Shown one piece after another: positions 9,782-18,607 of a DNA stretch of 46,291 bases. Made by a program: the position numbers and the translations under genes. The stretch lies in contig JAJUHI010000002.1 of NCBI GenBank assembly GCA_029267955.1, positions 1-46,291 on the forward strand, given 5' to 3'. Below the pieces are notes generated by a model. It worked only from the letters and a program-made list of their open reading frames with translations, ran no database searches and was not told the DNA's origin. Each line of letters starts with the position of its first letter. The stretch's first letter is position 1. The stretch comes from Sporobacter termitidis. GTDB taxonomy: Bacteria > Bacillota > Clostridia > Oscillospirales > Oscillospiraceae.

Positions 9782-10141
9782 TTAAAAGATCAGACCGCCC
9801 TCGCGGGCCCCGTCTGCAAGTTCTTTGACACGTCCATGGTAGATATATCCGCCACGGTCGAAGACGACGTTTTCAATACCCTTGGCTTTCGCCCTCTCGG
9901 CAATCATCAGGCCGACCTTACGCGCGCCTTCCTTGTTGCCGCCGGAACCCTCGAAGCCTTTTTCAACCGAGGATGCCGAGCAGATGGTGGTCATGTTCAC
10001 ATCGTCAATAATCTGCGCGTATATGTGCTTCTCGCTGCGGAACACATTGAGCCTGGGGCGCTCGGGCGTGCCCGAGATCCGGCTTCTGACTCTCTTGTGG
10101 CGCTTTAAGCGCTGCGCTTTCGTATCCGGTCTTTTAATCAT
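9782..10141 (-). CDS. rplR: 50S ribosomal protein L18
   Basis: 119 residues. The basic N-terminus ([34 protein letters not shown]) and the C-terminal [24 protein letters not shown] block identify L18, which with L5 binds 5S rRNA in the central protuberance. It lies between rplF and rpsE in standard order. Confidence 0.98.
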   Translation of the reverse strand: MIKRPDTKAQRLKRHKRVRSRISGTPERPRLNVFRSEKHIYAQIIDDVNMTTICSASSVEKGFEGSGGNKEGARKVGLMIAERAKAKGIENVVFDRGGYIYHGRVKELADGAREGGLIF

Positions 10142-10157
10142 TTAGGCACACCTCCCT

Positions 10158-10703
10158 TTACTTTTTGGCGCCGGTCTTGCCTTCTTTGCGGCGAATGACC
10201 TCGTCGGAATATTTGATACCCTTGCCCTTGTACGGCTCGGGCGGTCTCTTTTTGCGGACGTCGGCGGCAAACTGGCCGACAGCCTGCTTGTCAATGCCGG
10301 TGATGATAATCTTGTTGGGCGACGGGACCTCGATTTTGATGTCCTTCGTCTCTTCCACAACGACCTGGTGGGAATAGCCCAGGTTCATCACCAGCTTGTT
10401 GCCTTCTTTGGACGCTCTGTAGCCGACGCCGTTGACGTCGAGCTCCTTTTTAAAGCCCTCGGTCACGCCGGTGATCATGTTGGCCACAAGGGTTCTGGAC
10501 AGGCCGTGAAGCGCCCGGTGGGCCTGGATGTCGGACGCGCGCGTGAGCAGAACGGCGCCGTTATCCACGGTGACCTTGATATTCGGATTAATCGCTGTTT
10601 CCAGCGTCCCCTTCGGCCCTTTAACGGTGACGACATTGGCATCGGAAACCTTGACCTCAACGCCTTTGGGGATGGCAACAGGGGTTCTACCAATTCTCGA
10701 CAT
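10158..10703 (-). CDS. rplF: 50S ribosomal protein L6
   Basis: 181 residues with two related alpha/beta domains. The N-terminus [17 protein letters not shown] and the C-terminal signature [22 protein letters not shown] are diagnostic. L6 binds 23S rRNA near the sarcin-ricin loop and the factor-binding site. Confidence 0.98.
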   Translation of the reverse strand: MSRIGRTPVAIPKGVEVKVSDANVVTVKGPKGTLETAINPNIKVTVDNGAVLLTRASDIQAHRALHGLSRTLVANMITGVTEGFKKELDVNGVGYRASKEGNKLVMNLGYSHQVVVEETKDIKIEVPSPNKIIITGIDKQAVGQFAADVRKKRPPEPYKGKGIKYSDEVIRRKEGKTGAKK

Positions 10704-10720
10704 AAGCTTAATTCTCCCCC

Positions 10721-11116
10721 TTACCAGACAAACGCAAGGACCTCGCCGCCGACATGGGCCGCTCTGGCTTTCTTGTCGGTCATGACGCCCTTGGATGTTG
10801 AAATAATGGCAATGCCAAGCCCTTTGAGAACCTGCGGGAGCTCATCCGCGCCGGCGTACATGCGCAGGCCGGGCTTCGACACGCGGCGCAGGCCGGTGAT
10901 GGCTTTCTCGTTGCCGTTGTATTTTAAGGTGATTTTAATGACGCCCTGCGCGCCGTCGTTGACAATCTGATAGTTTTTGATATAGCCTTCCTCGAGCAGG
11001 ATCTCGGCAATGGCCTTTTTGATGTTGGAGGCCGGTATGTCGACGGTGGCGTGTTTAGCAGCGCTGGCATTACGGATACGCGTGAGCATATCGGCAATCG
11101 GATCTGTGATCTGCAT
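10721..11116 (-). CDS. rpsH: 30S ribosomal protein S8
   Basis: 131 residues. The N-terminus [29 protein letters not shown] and the C-terminal [31 protein letters not shown] are those of S8. S8 binds the central domain of 16S rRNA and in E. coli represses its own operon by binding mRNA. A 130-base structured spacer precedes this gene (11165-11230). Confidence 0.98.
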   Translation of the reverse strand: MQITDPIADMLTRIRNASAAKHATVDIPASNIKKAIAEILLEEGYIKNYQIVNDGAQGVIKITLKYNGNEKAITGLRRVSKPGLRMYAGADELPQVLKGLGIAIISTSKGVMTDKKARAAHVGGEVLAFVW

Positions 11117-11164
11117 ATATTTTCCTCCTCATTAGAGTTACAGACAAATCGGCTTGGGCCGTTT

Positions 11165-11230
11165 GCGGCCTTATGCCGCTGGTCTGTTTTCGTGGCGAGG
11201 TTTCTGCCATGGCGCGGCAGACCTTTCGCC
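11165..11230 (-). promoter_or_regulatory. Structured spacer between rpsZ and rpsH
   Basis: The 130-base gap before rpsH can fold into two hairpins. One is GCGGC/GCCGC at 11165-11179. The longer one is closed by GGCGA (11194-11198) and TCGCC (11226-11230), with an inner TCTGCC/GGCAGA stem. Other gaps in the operon are mostly under 35 bases. An S8 autoregulatory site is one possibility; that is inference. Confidence 0.4.
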
Positions 11231-11246
11231 ATCGGTTGGCGCAGCT

Positions 11247-11432
11247 TTACCAGGACGCTTTCTTGACACCCGGGATCTGGCCCTTGTAGGCAAGATTCCT
11301 AAAGCATATTCTGCAAATGCCGAAGTCTCTCAGGTATGCATGCGGACGGCCGCAGATTTTGCAGCGGTTGTAACGCCGCGTGGAGAACTTGGGCTCCCTC
11401 TGCTGTTTTAAAATCATCGATTTTTTAGCCAT
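11247..11432 (-). CDS. rpsZ: 30S ribosomal protein S14, zinc-type
   Basis: 61 residues with C24, C27, C40 and C43 (CKICGRP ... [19 protein letters not shown]), the short zinc-binding C+ form of S14. It is the primary S14 of Firmicutes, located in the 30S head. The position between rplE and rpsH is standard. Confidence 0.98.
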   Translation of the reverse strand: MAKKSMILKQQREPKFSTRRYNRCKICGRPHAYLRDFGICRICFRNLAYKGQIPGVKKASW

Positions 11433-11450
11433 ACATCTTCTCCTTCATTC

Positions 11451-11993
11451 TTACGCCTGAACAAACGGCGCGCCCAGGAGCGACAGCAGCTCTCTGGCCT
11501 CTTCGTCGGTTTTCGCCGTCGTGCAGATTGCGATGTCCATACCGCGGATCTTCTCAATCTTGTCGTAGTCGATTTCCGGGAAGATAAGCTGTTCCTTGAC
11601 GCCAAGGGCGTAGTTGCCTCTGCCGTCAAAGGAGTTGGCGGAGATGCCATGGAAGTCGCGGACGCGGGGCAGCGCGACGTTAAACAGCTTGTCAAGGAAC
11701 TCCCACATCTTGTCATGGCGGAGCGTTACCTTGACGCCCACGGGCATGCCTTCGCGGAGCTTGAAGTTGGCGACCGATTTTCTGGCCTTTGTGATAACGG
11801 CCTTCTGGCCGGCGATGGCGGTGATGTCACGGACGACGGCGTCCAGCGCCTTCACGTTGTCGCGGGCGTCGCCGCAGCCGACGTTGATGACGATCTTCTC
11901 CAGCTTCGGGATCTGCATCACGCTCTTGTAGCCGAACTTCTTCATCAGGGCGGGCGCGACGTCTTCGACATATTTCTTCTTCAATCTTGTCAT
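11451..11993 (-). CDS. rplE: 50S ribosomal protein L5
   Basis: 180 residues. The blocks [42 protein letters not shown] and the C-terminal [22 protein letters not shown] are typical of L5, which carries 5S rRNA into the large subunit and touches the P-site tRNA. The ATG at 11993 is preceded by a strong GGGGG(A)GG-type ribosome site. Confidence 0.98.
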   Translation of the reverse strand: MTRLKKKYVEDVAPALMKKFGYKSVMQIPKLEKIVINVGCGDARDNVKALDAVVRDITAIAGQKAVITKARKSVANFKLREGMPVGVKVTLRHDKMWEFLDKLFNVALPRVRDFHGISANSFDGRGNYALGVKEQLIFPEIDYDKIEKIRGMDIAICTTAKTDEEARELLSLLGAPFVQA

Positions 11994-12011
11994 ATCTGTC
12001 TGCCTCCCCCT

Positions 12012-12329
12012 TTATATTTCCGCGCCGCATTTTTTGCACACGCGGACCTTTTCGCCGTCTTTTGTAAAGCCGTGCGCGGCGCGGGTCGGCTTGTGGCACT
12101 TCGGGCACACGCGCATGACCTTGCAGGCGTAAATCGGCGTTTCCTTCTTGATGATGCCGCCGGGGTCCCCCTGCTTGCGGGGCTTCGTATGGCGCTTGGC
12201 CATATTGACGCCCTCGACGATCACCTTGCCCTCTTTGGGGTTTACCTTGATGACCTTGCCCTCTTTGCCTTTATCGCGGCCGGACAGGACCACAACGGTA
12301 TCGTTGGTTCTGATATCCATGATCTTCAC
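12012..12329 (-). CDS. rplX: 50S ribosomal protein L24 with C-terminal zinc ribbon
   Basis: About 105 residues. The N-terminal KOW motif ([21 protein letters not shown]) binds 23S rRNA at an early assembly site. The C-terminal part carries two CxxC pairs (C75/C78 and C98/C101), a zinc ribbon seen in many Firmicute L24 proteins. The start is uncertain. The GTG at 12329 gives 105 residues but sits only 3 bases after the G-rich ribosome site. The ATG at 12320 gives 102 residues with a 12-base gap. Confidence 0.96.
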   Translation of the reverse strand: MKIMDIRTNDTVVVLSGRDKGKEGKVIKVNPKEGKVIVEGVNMAKRHTKPRKQGDPGGIIKKETPIYACKVMRVCPKCHKPTRAAHGFTKDGEKVRVCKKCGAEI

Positions 12330-12337
12330 TTACCCCC

Positions 12338-12706
12338 CTATATTACTTCGGGAGCCAGAGACAGGATTTTCATGTAGTCCTTGTCACGCAGCTCTCTGGC
12401 CACAGGCCCGAAGATACGGGTACCTCTCGGGTTCTTGTCTTCCCTGATCAAAACGGCGGCGTTCTCGTCAAACCGGACATAGGTGCCGTCGGCCCGGTGC
12501 ACGCCCTTGCAGGAGCGCACGATGACCGCCCGGACAACGTCACCCTTCTTCACGGTGCCGCCCGGCGTTGCCTTGCGGACGGAGGCAACGATGACATCGC
12601 CGATATTGCCGTATTTTCTCTTCGAGCCGCCCAGGACCCGAATGCACTTGATTTCCTTGGCGCCGGTGTTGTCGGCGACCTTCAGATAAGATTCCTGCTG
12701 TATCAT
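12338..12706 (-). CDS. rplN: 50S ribosomal protein L14
   Basis: 122 residues, the exact family length. It begins [27 protein letters not shown] and contains [33 protein letters not shown], both diagnostic. L14 forms intersubunit bridge B8 and is the docking site for RsfS-type silencing factors. Confidence 0.98.
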   Translation of the reverse strand: MIQQESYLKVADNTGAKEIKCIRVLGGSKRKYGNIGDVIVASVRKATPGGTVKKGDVVRAVIVRSCKGVHRADGTYVRFDENAAVLIREDKNPRGTRIFGPVARELRDKDYMKILSLAPEVI

Positions 12707-12718
12707 GTCGGCGCCTCC

Positions 12719-12982
12719 TTACTTTGCTTTTTCAATGATCTCAACGAGACGCCAGCGCTTCTCCTTGGACAGCGGGCGCGTCTCCATGACGCGGACCCGG
12801 TCGCCAATGCCGCACTCGTTGTTTTCGTCGTGAGCTTTGAGTTTATAGGTTTTCTTGATAATTTTCTTGTAAAGCGGATGCTGGACACGGTCCTCGACGG
12901 CCACGACAATCGTTTTGTCCATCTTATCGGACACGACCCTGCCAACCCTTGTCTTTCTGGAAGTTGTTCTTTTTTCGTTCAT
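12719..12982 (-). CDS. rpsQ: 30S ribosomal protein S17
   Basis: 87 residues with an OB-fold. The motifs [27 protein letters not shown] and [35 protein letters not shown] are typical. S17 is a primary 16S rRNA-binding protein. It lies between rpmC and rplN with the normal tight spacing. Confidence 0.98.
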   Translation of the reverse strand: MNEKRTTSRKTRVGRVVSDKMDKTIVVAVEDRVQHPLYKKIIKKTYKLKAHDENNECGIGDRVRVMETRPLSKEKRWRLVEIIEKAK

Positions 12983-12996
12983 CTGCTACTTCCTCC

Positions 12997-13191
12997 TTAC
13001 TGCTCGAGCTGCTTTAAGCGAATAACTGTTTTGACTCGGGCAATATCCTTCTTGACTTGGGCGATTTTGAGGGGGTTATCAAGCTGATTCGTGGCGTGCT
13101 GCATTCTCAAATAGAACAGGTCCTTCTTCAGCCCGGCGAGCTTCTCCTCCAGTTCGGAGGCAGACAGCTTACGTACCTCGTTTGCCTTCAT
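12997..13191 (-). CDS. rpmC: 50S ribosomal protein L29
   Basis: 64 residues from the ATG at 13191, one base after the rplP stop codon, with AGGTGG about 8 bases upstream inside rplP. The two-helix hairpin signature [24 protein letters not shown] and the [14 protein letters not shown] block identify L29, which sits beside the nascent-chain exit. The GTG codons further upstream would overlap rplP and lack spacing. Confidence 0.96.
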   Translation of the reverse strand: MKANEVRKLSASELEEKLAGLKKDLFYLRMQHATNQLDNPLKIAQVKKDIARVKTVIRLKQLEQ

Positions 13192-13192
13192 C

Positions 13193-13618
13193 TTATTCAC
13201 CACCTGTCTCGGTCTCGCGCTTGACGAATTTCGTCTTCAGCGGCAGCTTGTGCCCGGCGAGGCGGATAGCTTCGCGCGCGGCATCCTCGGGAACGCCAGC
13301 GATTTCAAAAAGAATTCTGCCGGGTTTGACGACGGCCACCCAGTACTCCGGCGAACCTTTACCGGAACCCATGCGGGTCTCGGCGGGCTTCGCCGTCACG
13401 GGCTTGTCGGGGAAAATCTTAATCCAGACCTTGCCGCCGCGCTTTGTATAGCGCGTCATGGCGATACGGGCCGCCTCAATCTGGTTGGATGTAATCCAGG
13501 CGGGCTCCAGGGCCTGCATGCCGTATTCACCGTACGAGACGGTGTTGCCGCGGGTGGCCTTACCCTTCATGCGGCCTCTCATAACCTTGCGGTATTTTAC
13601 TCTCTTAGGCAAAAGCAT
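13193..13618 (-). CDS. rplP: 50S ribosomal protein L16
   Basis: 141 residues. The N-terminus [25 protein letters not shown] and the block [41 protein letters not shown] are diagnostic of L16, which organises the A-site region of 23S rRNA. Its ATG overlaps the rpsC stop codon (TAATG), so the two are translationally coupled. Confidence 0.98.
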   Translation of the reverse strand: MLLPKRVKYRKVMRGRMKGKATRGNTVSYGEYGMQALEPAWITSNQIEAARIAMTRYTKRGGKVWIKIFPDKPVTAKPAETRMGSGKGSPEYWVAVVKPGRILFEIAGVPEDAAREAIRLAGHKLPLKTKFVKRETETGGE

Positions 13619-14478
13619 TATTGCGCGCCTCCTTCTTTCGGAGTCTGTGGCGCCTGTCCGGCGGGACGGGCCGCGGCCGTCCCGCGGCTGCCGCCAGCCT
13701 GACCGCCGCGGCCGCTCTGGCCGCTGCGGGCGTTGGCGCTCTGGCCGCTGCGGCTGCCCTGACCGCCGCGCCCGCCGCGTTCGCCACGCTCACGGCGCTC
13801 TCTCAGCGGTTTTGTGAGATCCATCGTTCTGGGTGTTGTGCGCAGCGTCTGGCTGAGTATCTCACCGTTATAAATCCAGACCTTGACGCCGATGCGGCCA
13901 TAGGTAGTCGCCGCTTCGGCAAAGCCGTATTCGATATCGGCGCGGAGGGTCTGAAGGGGAATGGTGCCTTCGTGATATGTCTCGCTTCTGGCGATTTCGG
14001 CGCCGCCCAGGCGGCCGGAAACCATGACCTTAATGCCTCTGACGCCCAGACGCATGGCCCGGCTCATGGCGTTTTTCATGGCGCGCCGGAAGCCGATGCG
14101 CTTTTCCAGCTTCGCCGCGATGCTCTCGGCCACAAGCTGCGCGTTGGTATCGGGGTTCTTAACCTCGACGATCGACAGCGCCACGGGCTTGCCAAGACGC
14201 TTTTCCATGGTGGCGCGGAGCTTCTCGATCTCCTGGCCGCCCTTGCCGATGACGACGCCGGGGCGCGCGCAGTGGATGAGAATCTTGACCTTGGCGTTGT
14301 CGCGCTCGATCTCTATTTTGGGAACGCCTGCGGAATACAGGAGTTCTTTCAGATATTTGCGGATGTTGTAGTCTTCAACAATCAGTTCTCCGACCTTATC
14401 ATTTCTGGCATACCAGCGGGAATCCCAGTCTTTGATGACGCCGACGCGAAAGCCGTGCGGATTAACTTTCTGTCCCAT
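13618..14478 (-). CDS. rpsC: 30S ribosomal protein S3 with long Gly/Arg-rich tail
   Basis: 286 residues. The first ~220 match S3: the N-terminal domain, a type II KH domain with [13 protein letters not shown] (GKGG near 78-81), and the C-terminal domain with [12 protein letters not shown] and [11 protein letters not shown]3 lines the mRNA entry pore and helps unwind mRNA. Bacterial S3 is usually 210-240 residues. This one ends in a ~60-residue low-complexity tail (about 226-286) rich in RGG, GQ and SGQS repeats and closing in TPKEGGAQ. The tail is in frame, and its DNA is a GC-rich imperfect repeat, so slippage growth is plausible. Confidence 0.96.
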   Translation of the reverse strand: MGQKVNPHGFRVGVIKDWDSRWYARNDKVGELIVEDYNIRKYLKELLYSAGVPKIEIERDNAKVKILIHCARPGVVIGKGGQEIEKLRATMEKRLGKPVALSIVEVKNPDTNAQLVAESIAAKLEKRIGFRRAMKNAMSRAMRLGVRGIKVMVSGRLGGAEIARSETYHEGTIPLQTLRADIEYGFAEAATTYGRIGVKVWIYNGEILSQTLRTTPRTMDLTKPLRERRERGERGGRGGQGSRSGQSANARSGQSGRGGQAGGSRGTAAARPAGQAPQTPKEGGAQ

Positions 14479-14488
14479 AAGATACCCC

Positions 14489-14824
14489 CTACTCCTTTTC
14501 CTTCACAACAATCGTGATGTGTGATGTTCTTTTGTTGATGCGATAGCCTCGTCCCTGCGCCCGCGGCATCATGCGCTTGATGATGGGGCCGGGGTTTGCG
14601 TAGGTTTCGGAAATATAGAGGTTATCGGGGTCCATGTTATGGTTGTTTTCCGCGTTGGCAACAGCGCTCTTGAGGAGCTTGAGCAGAAGCTCGGAAGCGG
14701 CCTTGGGCGTTTGCATCAGGATGGCTGCCGCTGTTTTCGTATCTTTTCCTCTGATAAGGTCGCAGACTATTTTAACCTTTCTGGGGGATATGCGCGCATA
14801 TCTCAAATGTGCCTTGGCATCCAT
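14489..14824 (-). CDS. rplV: 50S ribosomal protein L22
   Basis: 111 residues. The N-terminus [25 protein letters not shown] and the late motif [29 protein letters not shown] (tip of the exit-tunnel hairpin) identify L22. With L4 it forms the constriction of the exit tunnel, where macrolide resistance mutations occur in other species. Confidence 0.98.
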   Translation of the reverse strand: MDAKAHLRYARISPRKVKIVCDLIRGKDTKTAAAILMQTPKAASELLLKLLKSAVANAENNHNMDPDNLYISETYANPGPIIKRMMPRAQGRGYRINKRTSHITIVVKEKE

Positions 14825-14839
14825 TAACAGTCTACCTCC

Positions 14840-15112
14840 TTATTTCGTCGTCTTGCTGCCGGCGTGACCGCGGAAGGTGCGCGTCGGCGCAAACTCGCCC
14901 AGCTTATGGCCGACCATGTCCTCGGTGATGTACACCGGCACATGGCGGCGTCCGTCATGGACGGCGATGGTGTGTCCGACGAAGGAGGGGAAAATGGTCG
15001 ATGCGCGCGACCAGGTTTTCAGAACCTTCTTTTCGCCGGTTTTATTCATTTCTTCTACCCTCTTCAGCAGCTCGGGAGCGGCAAAGGGGCCCTTTTTAAT
15101 ACTTCTACTCAT
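14840..15112 (-). CDS. rpsS: 30S ribosomal protein S19
   Basis: 90 residues. [23 protein letters not shown] and the C-terminal [21 protein letters not shown] are the family signatures. S19 partners S13 in the 30S head and contacts the A-site region. It lies between rplB and rplV in standard order. Confidence 0.98.
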   Translation of the reverse strand: MSRSIKKGPFAAPELLKRVEEMNKTGEKKVLKTWSRASTIFPSFVGHTIAVHDGRRHVPVYITEDMVGHKLGEFAPTRTFRGHAGSKTTK

Positions 15113-15132
15113 ATTATTCTGACCTCCTTACC

Positions 15133-15969
<837 letters not shown>

Positions 15970-15984
15970 GGCGTGCTTCCTCCC

Positions 15985-16281
15985 TTAAACCATTCCTTCG
16001 AAGAATTCGATGGTCTTGGAATCTTCGGTCAGTCGGATGACGGCCTTTTTCCACGAGCGGCGGCTGCCCTCCGGGAACCGCCCGGTGCGCTTGACCTTGC
16101 CCTGCATGTTGATGGTTGTCACCTTCTGAACCTTGACGCCAAAGATTTCTTCAATGGCCTTTTTAATTTCGATTTTGTTGGCATCGCGGGCGACCTCGAA
16201 GGCATATTTGTTAATATCCGTCTGCTCCATCGACTGCTCGGTGATGATGGGACGAATGATGATATCATAAGCGGACTTCAT
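15985..16281 (-). CDS. rplW: 50S ribosomal protein L23
   Basis: 98 residues. The N-terminus YDIIIRPIITEQSM, the block KYAFEVARDANKIEIKKAIEEIFGVKVQKVTT and the loop GKVKRTGRFPEGSRRSWKKAVI are those of L23, the docking site of trigger factor and SRP at the tunnel exit. Its ATG overlaps the TAA of rplD. Confidence 0.98.
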   Translation of the reverse strand: MKSAYDIIIRPIITEQSMEQTDINKYAFEVARDANKIEIKKAIEEIFGVKVQKVTTINMQGKVKRTGRFPEGSRRSWKKAVIRLTEDSKTIEFFEGMV

Positions 16282-16904
16282 TACGCATATACCTCCTCAA
16301 TGGTCTGCAGCGCCGCCTTGTCAACAACGAATGCGTTGGCGTTGAGCACATCATATGCGCTGAGGATGGTGGCGATCGTCGTCTGGACGCCGGGGATGTT
16401 CCGCGCGCTTTTGACAACGGTCTCCCGGACCTCCGGCGTCACCACAAGAGCCTTGCCTTTGACGCCGACGGCGTCAAGGAACTTCTTGAACTCCTTCGTC
16501 TTGATGTTATCCATATCGATGTTGTCCACGACGATGACGGCATTGTCAATGGCCTTCTGGGACAGCGCCGATTTCAGCGCAAGTCTTTTAAGCTTCTTGT
16601 TGATTGTGTAGCTGTAGTCGCGGGGCTTGGGGGCAAACGCGATGCCGCCGTGGGTCCACTGAACAGCCCTTGTGGAACCTTGACGGGCACGGCCCGTGCC
16701 CTTCTGGCGGTACGGCTTCTGGCCGCCGCCGGAGACCTCCGCGCGTGTCAGAGCGGACTGGGTACCCTGGCGCATGTTGGCCAGATGATTTTTAACCGAC
16801 GCATGCAGGGCGGCTTCATTCGGCGTAATGCCAAAGATGGCTTCGGAGAGCTCAACCTCGCCGGTCGCCTGACCTGCCATGTTGTAAACTTTAACTGTAG
16901 GCAT
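16281..16904 (-). CDS. rplD: 50S ribosomal protein L4
   Basis: 207 residues. The extended loop [52 protein letters not shown] reaches the exit tunnel and is diagnostic. L4 in E. coli also represses the S10 operon; whether this protein regulates its own leader is not known. It overlaps rplW by one base. Confidence 0.98.
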   Translation of the reverse strand: MPTVKVYNMAGQATGEVELSEAIFGITPNEAALHASVKNHLANMRQGTQSALTRAEVSGGGQKPYRQKGTGRARQGSTRAVQWTHGGIAFAPKPRDYSYTINKKLKRLALKSALSQKAIDNAVIVVDNIDMDNIKTKEFKKFLDAVGVKGKALVVTPEVRETVVKSARNIPGVQTTIATILSAYDVLNANAFVVDKAALQTIEEVYA

Positions 16905-16919
16905 CTGTCTCTCTCCTTC

Positions 16920-17615
16920 CTAGCCCCTGGCTGATCTCTTCTGGGGATTTGTGCTGACGGTTACTACCGTGTTCTTGACTCTGTTGTTCTTGACCGTGTT
17001 CATGATATAGACGATGCCGCCCTTGGGGCCGGGAATCGCGCCCTTGACAGCAATCAGGTTCAGGGCCGGATCGACCTTGACCACGTCAAGATTCTGGACC
17101 GTCACCTGCTCGTTGCCCATGTGGCCGGCGCCGATCTTGCCCTTAAAGATTCTGGACGGGTCGGTACCGGAGCCCATGGAGCCGGCATGGCGGTGAACGG
17201 GGCCGCCGCCGTGGGTCGTGGGCGTGCGCTGCGCGCCGAAGCGCTTGATAACGCCCGCAAAGCCCTTGCCTTTCGAAATGCCGGTAACGTCAACCTTGTC
17301 GCCCTCGGCGAAAACGTCCGCCTTCACCTCGTCGCCGACATTCATGCTCTCGGCGTTTGCGAGCTTGAATTCCTTCAGATACTTCTTCAGGGGCGTGCCC
17401 GCTTTTTTCAGATGGCCGAGCTCGGGTTTGGTGAGCCTTTTCTCTTTTACATCCTGAAAACCGAGCTGCACGGCGCTGTAGCCGTCCTTCTCCTTGGTTT
17501 TCTTCTGCACGACAACGCAGGGTCCGGCTTCGATAACGGTAACCGGAATGACCTTGCCATTATCATCGAAGATCTGCGTCATGCCGACCTTTTTGCCGAT
17601 GATTGCCTTGTTCAT
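16920..17615 (-). CDS. rplC: 50S ribosomal protein L3
   Basis: 231 residues, slightly longer than the common ~210, because of a C-terminal extension after [15 protein letters not shown]. The central signature [54 protein letters not shown] is unmistakable. L3 nucleates large-subunit assembly and reaches the peptidyl transferase centre. A 127-base spacer with a strong hairpin separates it from rpsJ. Confidence 0.98.
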   Translation of the reverse strand: MNKAIIGKKVGMTQIFDDNGKVIPVTVIEAGPCVVVQKKTKEKDGYSAVQLGFQDVKEKRLTKPELGHLKKAGTPLKKYLKEFKLANAESMNVGDEVKADVFAEGDKVDVTGISKGKGFAGVIKRFGAQRTPTTHGGGPVHRHAGSMGSGTDPSRIFKGKIGAGHMGNEQVTVQNLDVVKVDPALNLIAVKGAIPGPKGGIVYIMNTVKNNRVKNTVVTVSTNPQKRSARG

Positions 17616-17643
17616 GTTTCTTCCTCCTCATTTAAGGTTATTG

Positions 17644-17676
17644 GTTGACAAGCAGCCCGGAGGCCGCTTTGCCAAC
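17644..17676 (-). promoter_or_regulatory. Strong hairpin between rpsJ and rplC
   Basis: In the minus-strand RNA the segments 17662-17676 and 17644-17657 pair over 14 base pairs, including two G-U pairs and one bulged base (17669), closing a four-base loop (17658-17661). No T-run follows, so it is not a plain terminator. A second GC-rich stem-loop lies at about 17683-17710. The place, just before the rplC ribosome site, suggests translational or attenuation control. Confidence 0.5.
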
Positions 17677-17742
17677 TTGACCCCGCCGCCTCGCCGCCGC
17701 AGACGGCGCTCCGACATGGGAATTTTACTGTTACTGATTGTT

Positions 17743-18066
17743 TTACAGCTTGATCTCGATTTCCACGCCGGCCGGCAGCTCCAAGGCCATCAGCGACTCG
17801 ACGGTTTTCTGGGTGGGGCTCATGATGTCGATGAGCCGCTTGTGGGTCAGCCGTTCAAACTGCTCGCGGCTGTCCTTATACTTATGGACGGCGCGCAGGA
17901 TCGTGATGATCTCCTTTTTCGTGGGCAGCGGAATGGGGCCGGAAACCTTCGCGTCGGTGCGCTTGGCCGTCTCAACGATCTGAGCCGCCGCCTGGTCAAT
18001 CAGCTGATGGTCATAGGCCTTCAGCCGGATACGGATCATTTTTTTGCTTGCGGATTTGGTCGCCAT
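17743..18066 (-). CDS. rpsJ: 30S ribosomal protein S10
   Basis: 107 residues from the ATG at 18066, with AGGAGG 9 bases upstream. The motifs [36 protein letters not shown] and the [21 protein letters not shown] block are diagnostic. S10 (NusE) binds the 30S head and, with NusB, takes part in antitermination. It is the first long gene of the operon; the reading frame continues upstream without a better start. The fus-tuf genes that often precede it are absent. Confidence 0.97.
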   Translation of the reverse strand: MATKSASKKMIRIRLKAYDHQLIDQAAAQIVETAKRTDAKVSGPIPLPTKKEIITILRAVHKYKDSREQFERLTHKRLIDIMSPTQKTVESLMALELPAGVEIEIKL

Positions 18067-18185
18067 GACATTTTTCCTCCTGTTTTGTACGTTTTCATAC
18101 GCATTGCGTCTACAACAACGCGCGTCTCGTACGGAAGAGAAAATTCTGTACACATAACCGTGCGTATCATTTCTGCCCATAAAGC

Positions 18186-18211
18186 AAACCGGCTTGACTA
18201 CCGGCCGGTTT
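18186..18211 (-). promoter_or_regulatory. Hairpin in the S10-operon leader
   Basis: AAACCGGC (18186-18193) and GCCGGTTT (18204-18211) form a perfect 8-bp stem with a 10-base loop, between the small Cys-rich ORF and rpsJ. The bases after it in the transcript (GCTTTATGG) are only weakly T-rich, so this could be an attenuator or a leader structure rather than a strong terminator. Confidence 0.45.
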
Positions 18212-18250
18212 GTTCCTGATCAGACGATATACGCCTTAAACAGCACTTTC

Positions 18251-18367
18251 TCAGCCGCCCGATTGCGTGCCCGTACGGGACGGACACCGGACATACTCCT
18301 CGGAAGTGACCAGGTCGCAATGCCTGCAATCTCCCGAATCATCGCATATTGCGCACTTTTTAGGCAT
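18251..18367 (-). CDS. Possible 38-residue Cys-rich leader protein
   Basis: A small open frame in the rpsJ leader reads MPKKCAICDDSGDCRHCDLV and continues for 18 more residues to a TGA at 18251. Four cysteines are spaced C5-x2-C8-x5-C14-x2-C17, a possible metal site, with a fifth at 28. The ATG is only about 18 bases after the predicted transcription start, and I see no good ribosome site (GGGATA is weak). I do not recognise it. It may be a genuine microprotein, a regulatory leader peptide, or chance. Confidence 0.35.
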   Translation of the reverse strand: MPKKCAICDDSGDCRHCDLVTSEEYVRCPSRTGTQSGG

Positions 18368-18391
18368 AATTATCCCATAAGGCGCTCTGAT

Positions 18392-18420
18392 AGAATATCA
18401 AAAGTTGCCCACCGTGTCAA
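18392..18420 (-). promoter_or_regulatory. Sigma-A promoter of the ribosomal operon
   Basis: On the minus strand a perfect TTGACA (18415-18420) is followed after exactly 17 bases by TATTCT (18392-18397). It lies about 325 bases before rpsJ. The remainder of 18067-18607 holds the small ORF, the leader hairpin and, beyond the promoter, the feoB terminator. Confidence 0.7.
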
Positions 18421-18562
18421 TAGAAATTTAGTGTTTGTACGAATATTTTTTTATTGCCCTGCGATTTTACAAAAATAGTATTCTTTTGAAGAAAGATTCT
18501 GCGGAATTATTCTGCCGGGCCGTGGCCAAATTATTCCGCGGTCCGGCATCATTTCCGATGGA

Positions 18563-18597
18563 CGCTAAAAAATAAGCCCCCGGCTTTAACCGGGGGC
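18563..18597 (-). terminator. Terminator after feoAB
   Basis: GCCCCCGG (18576-18583) pairs with CCGGGGGC (18590-18597) around a six-base loop. On the minus strand TTATTTTTTAG follows. It cleanly separates feoAB from the ribosomal promoter. Confidence 0.85.
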
Positions 18598-18607
18598 ATG
18601 CTTTCTT

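Noticed and set aside
13621-14517. Open frame of 298 codons on the plus strand opposite rpsC
   Set aside because: Antisense shadow of S3, Ala/Gly-rich and without family motifs.
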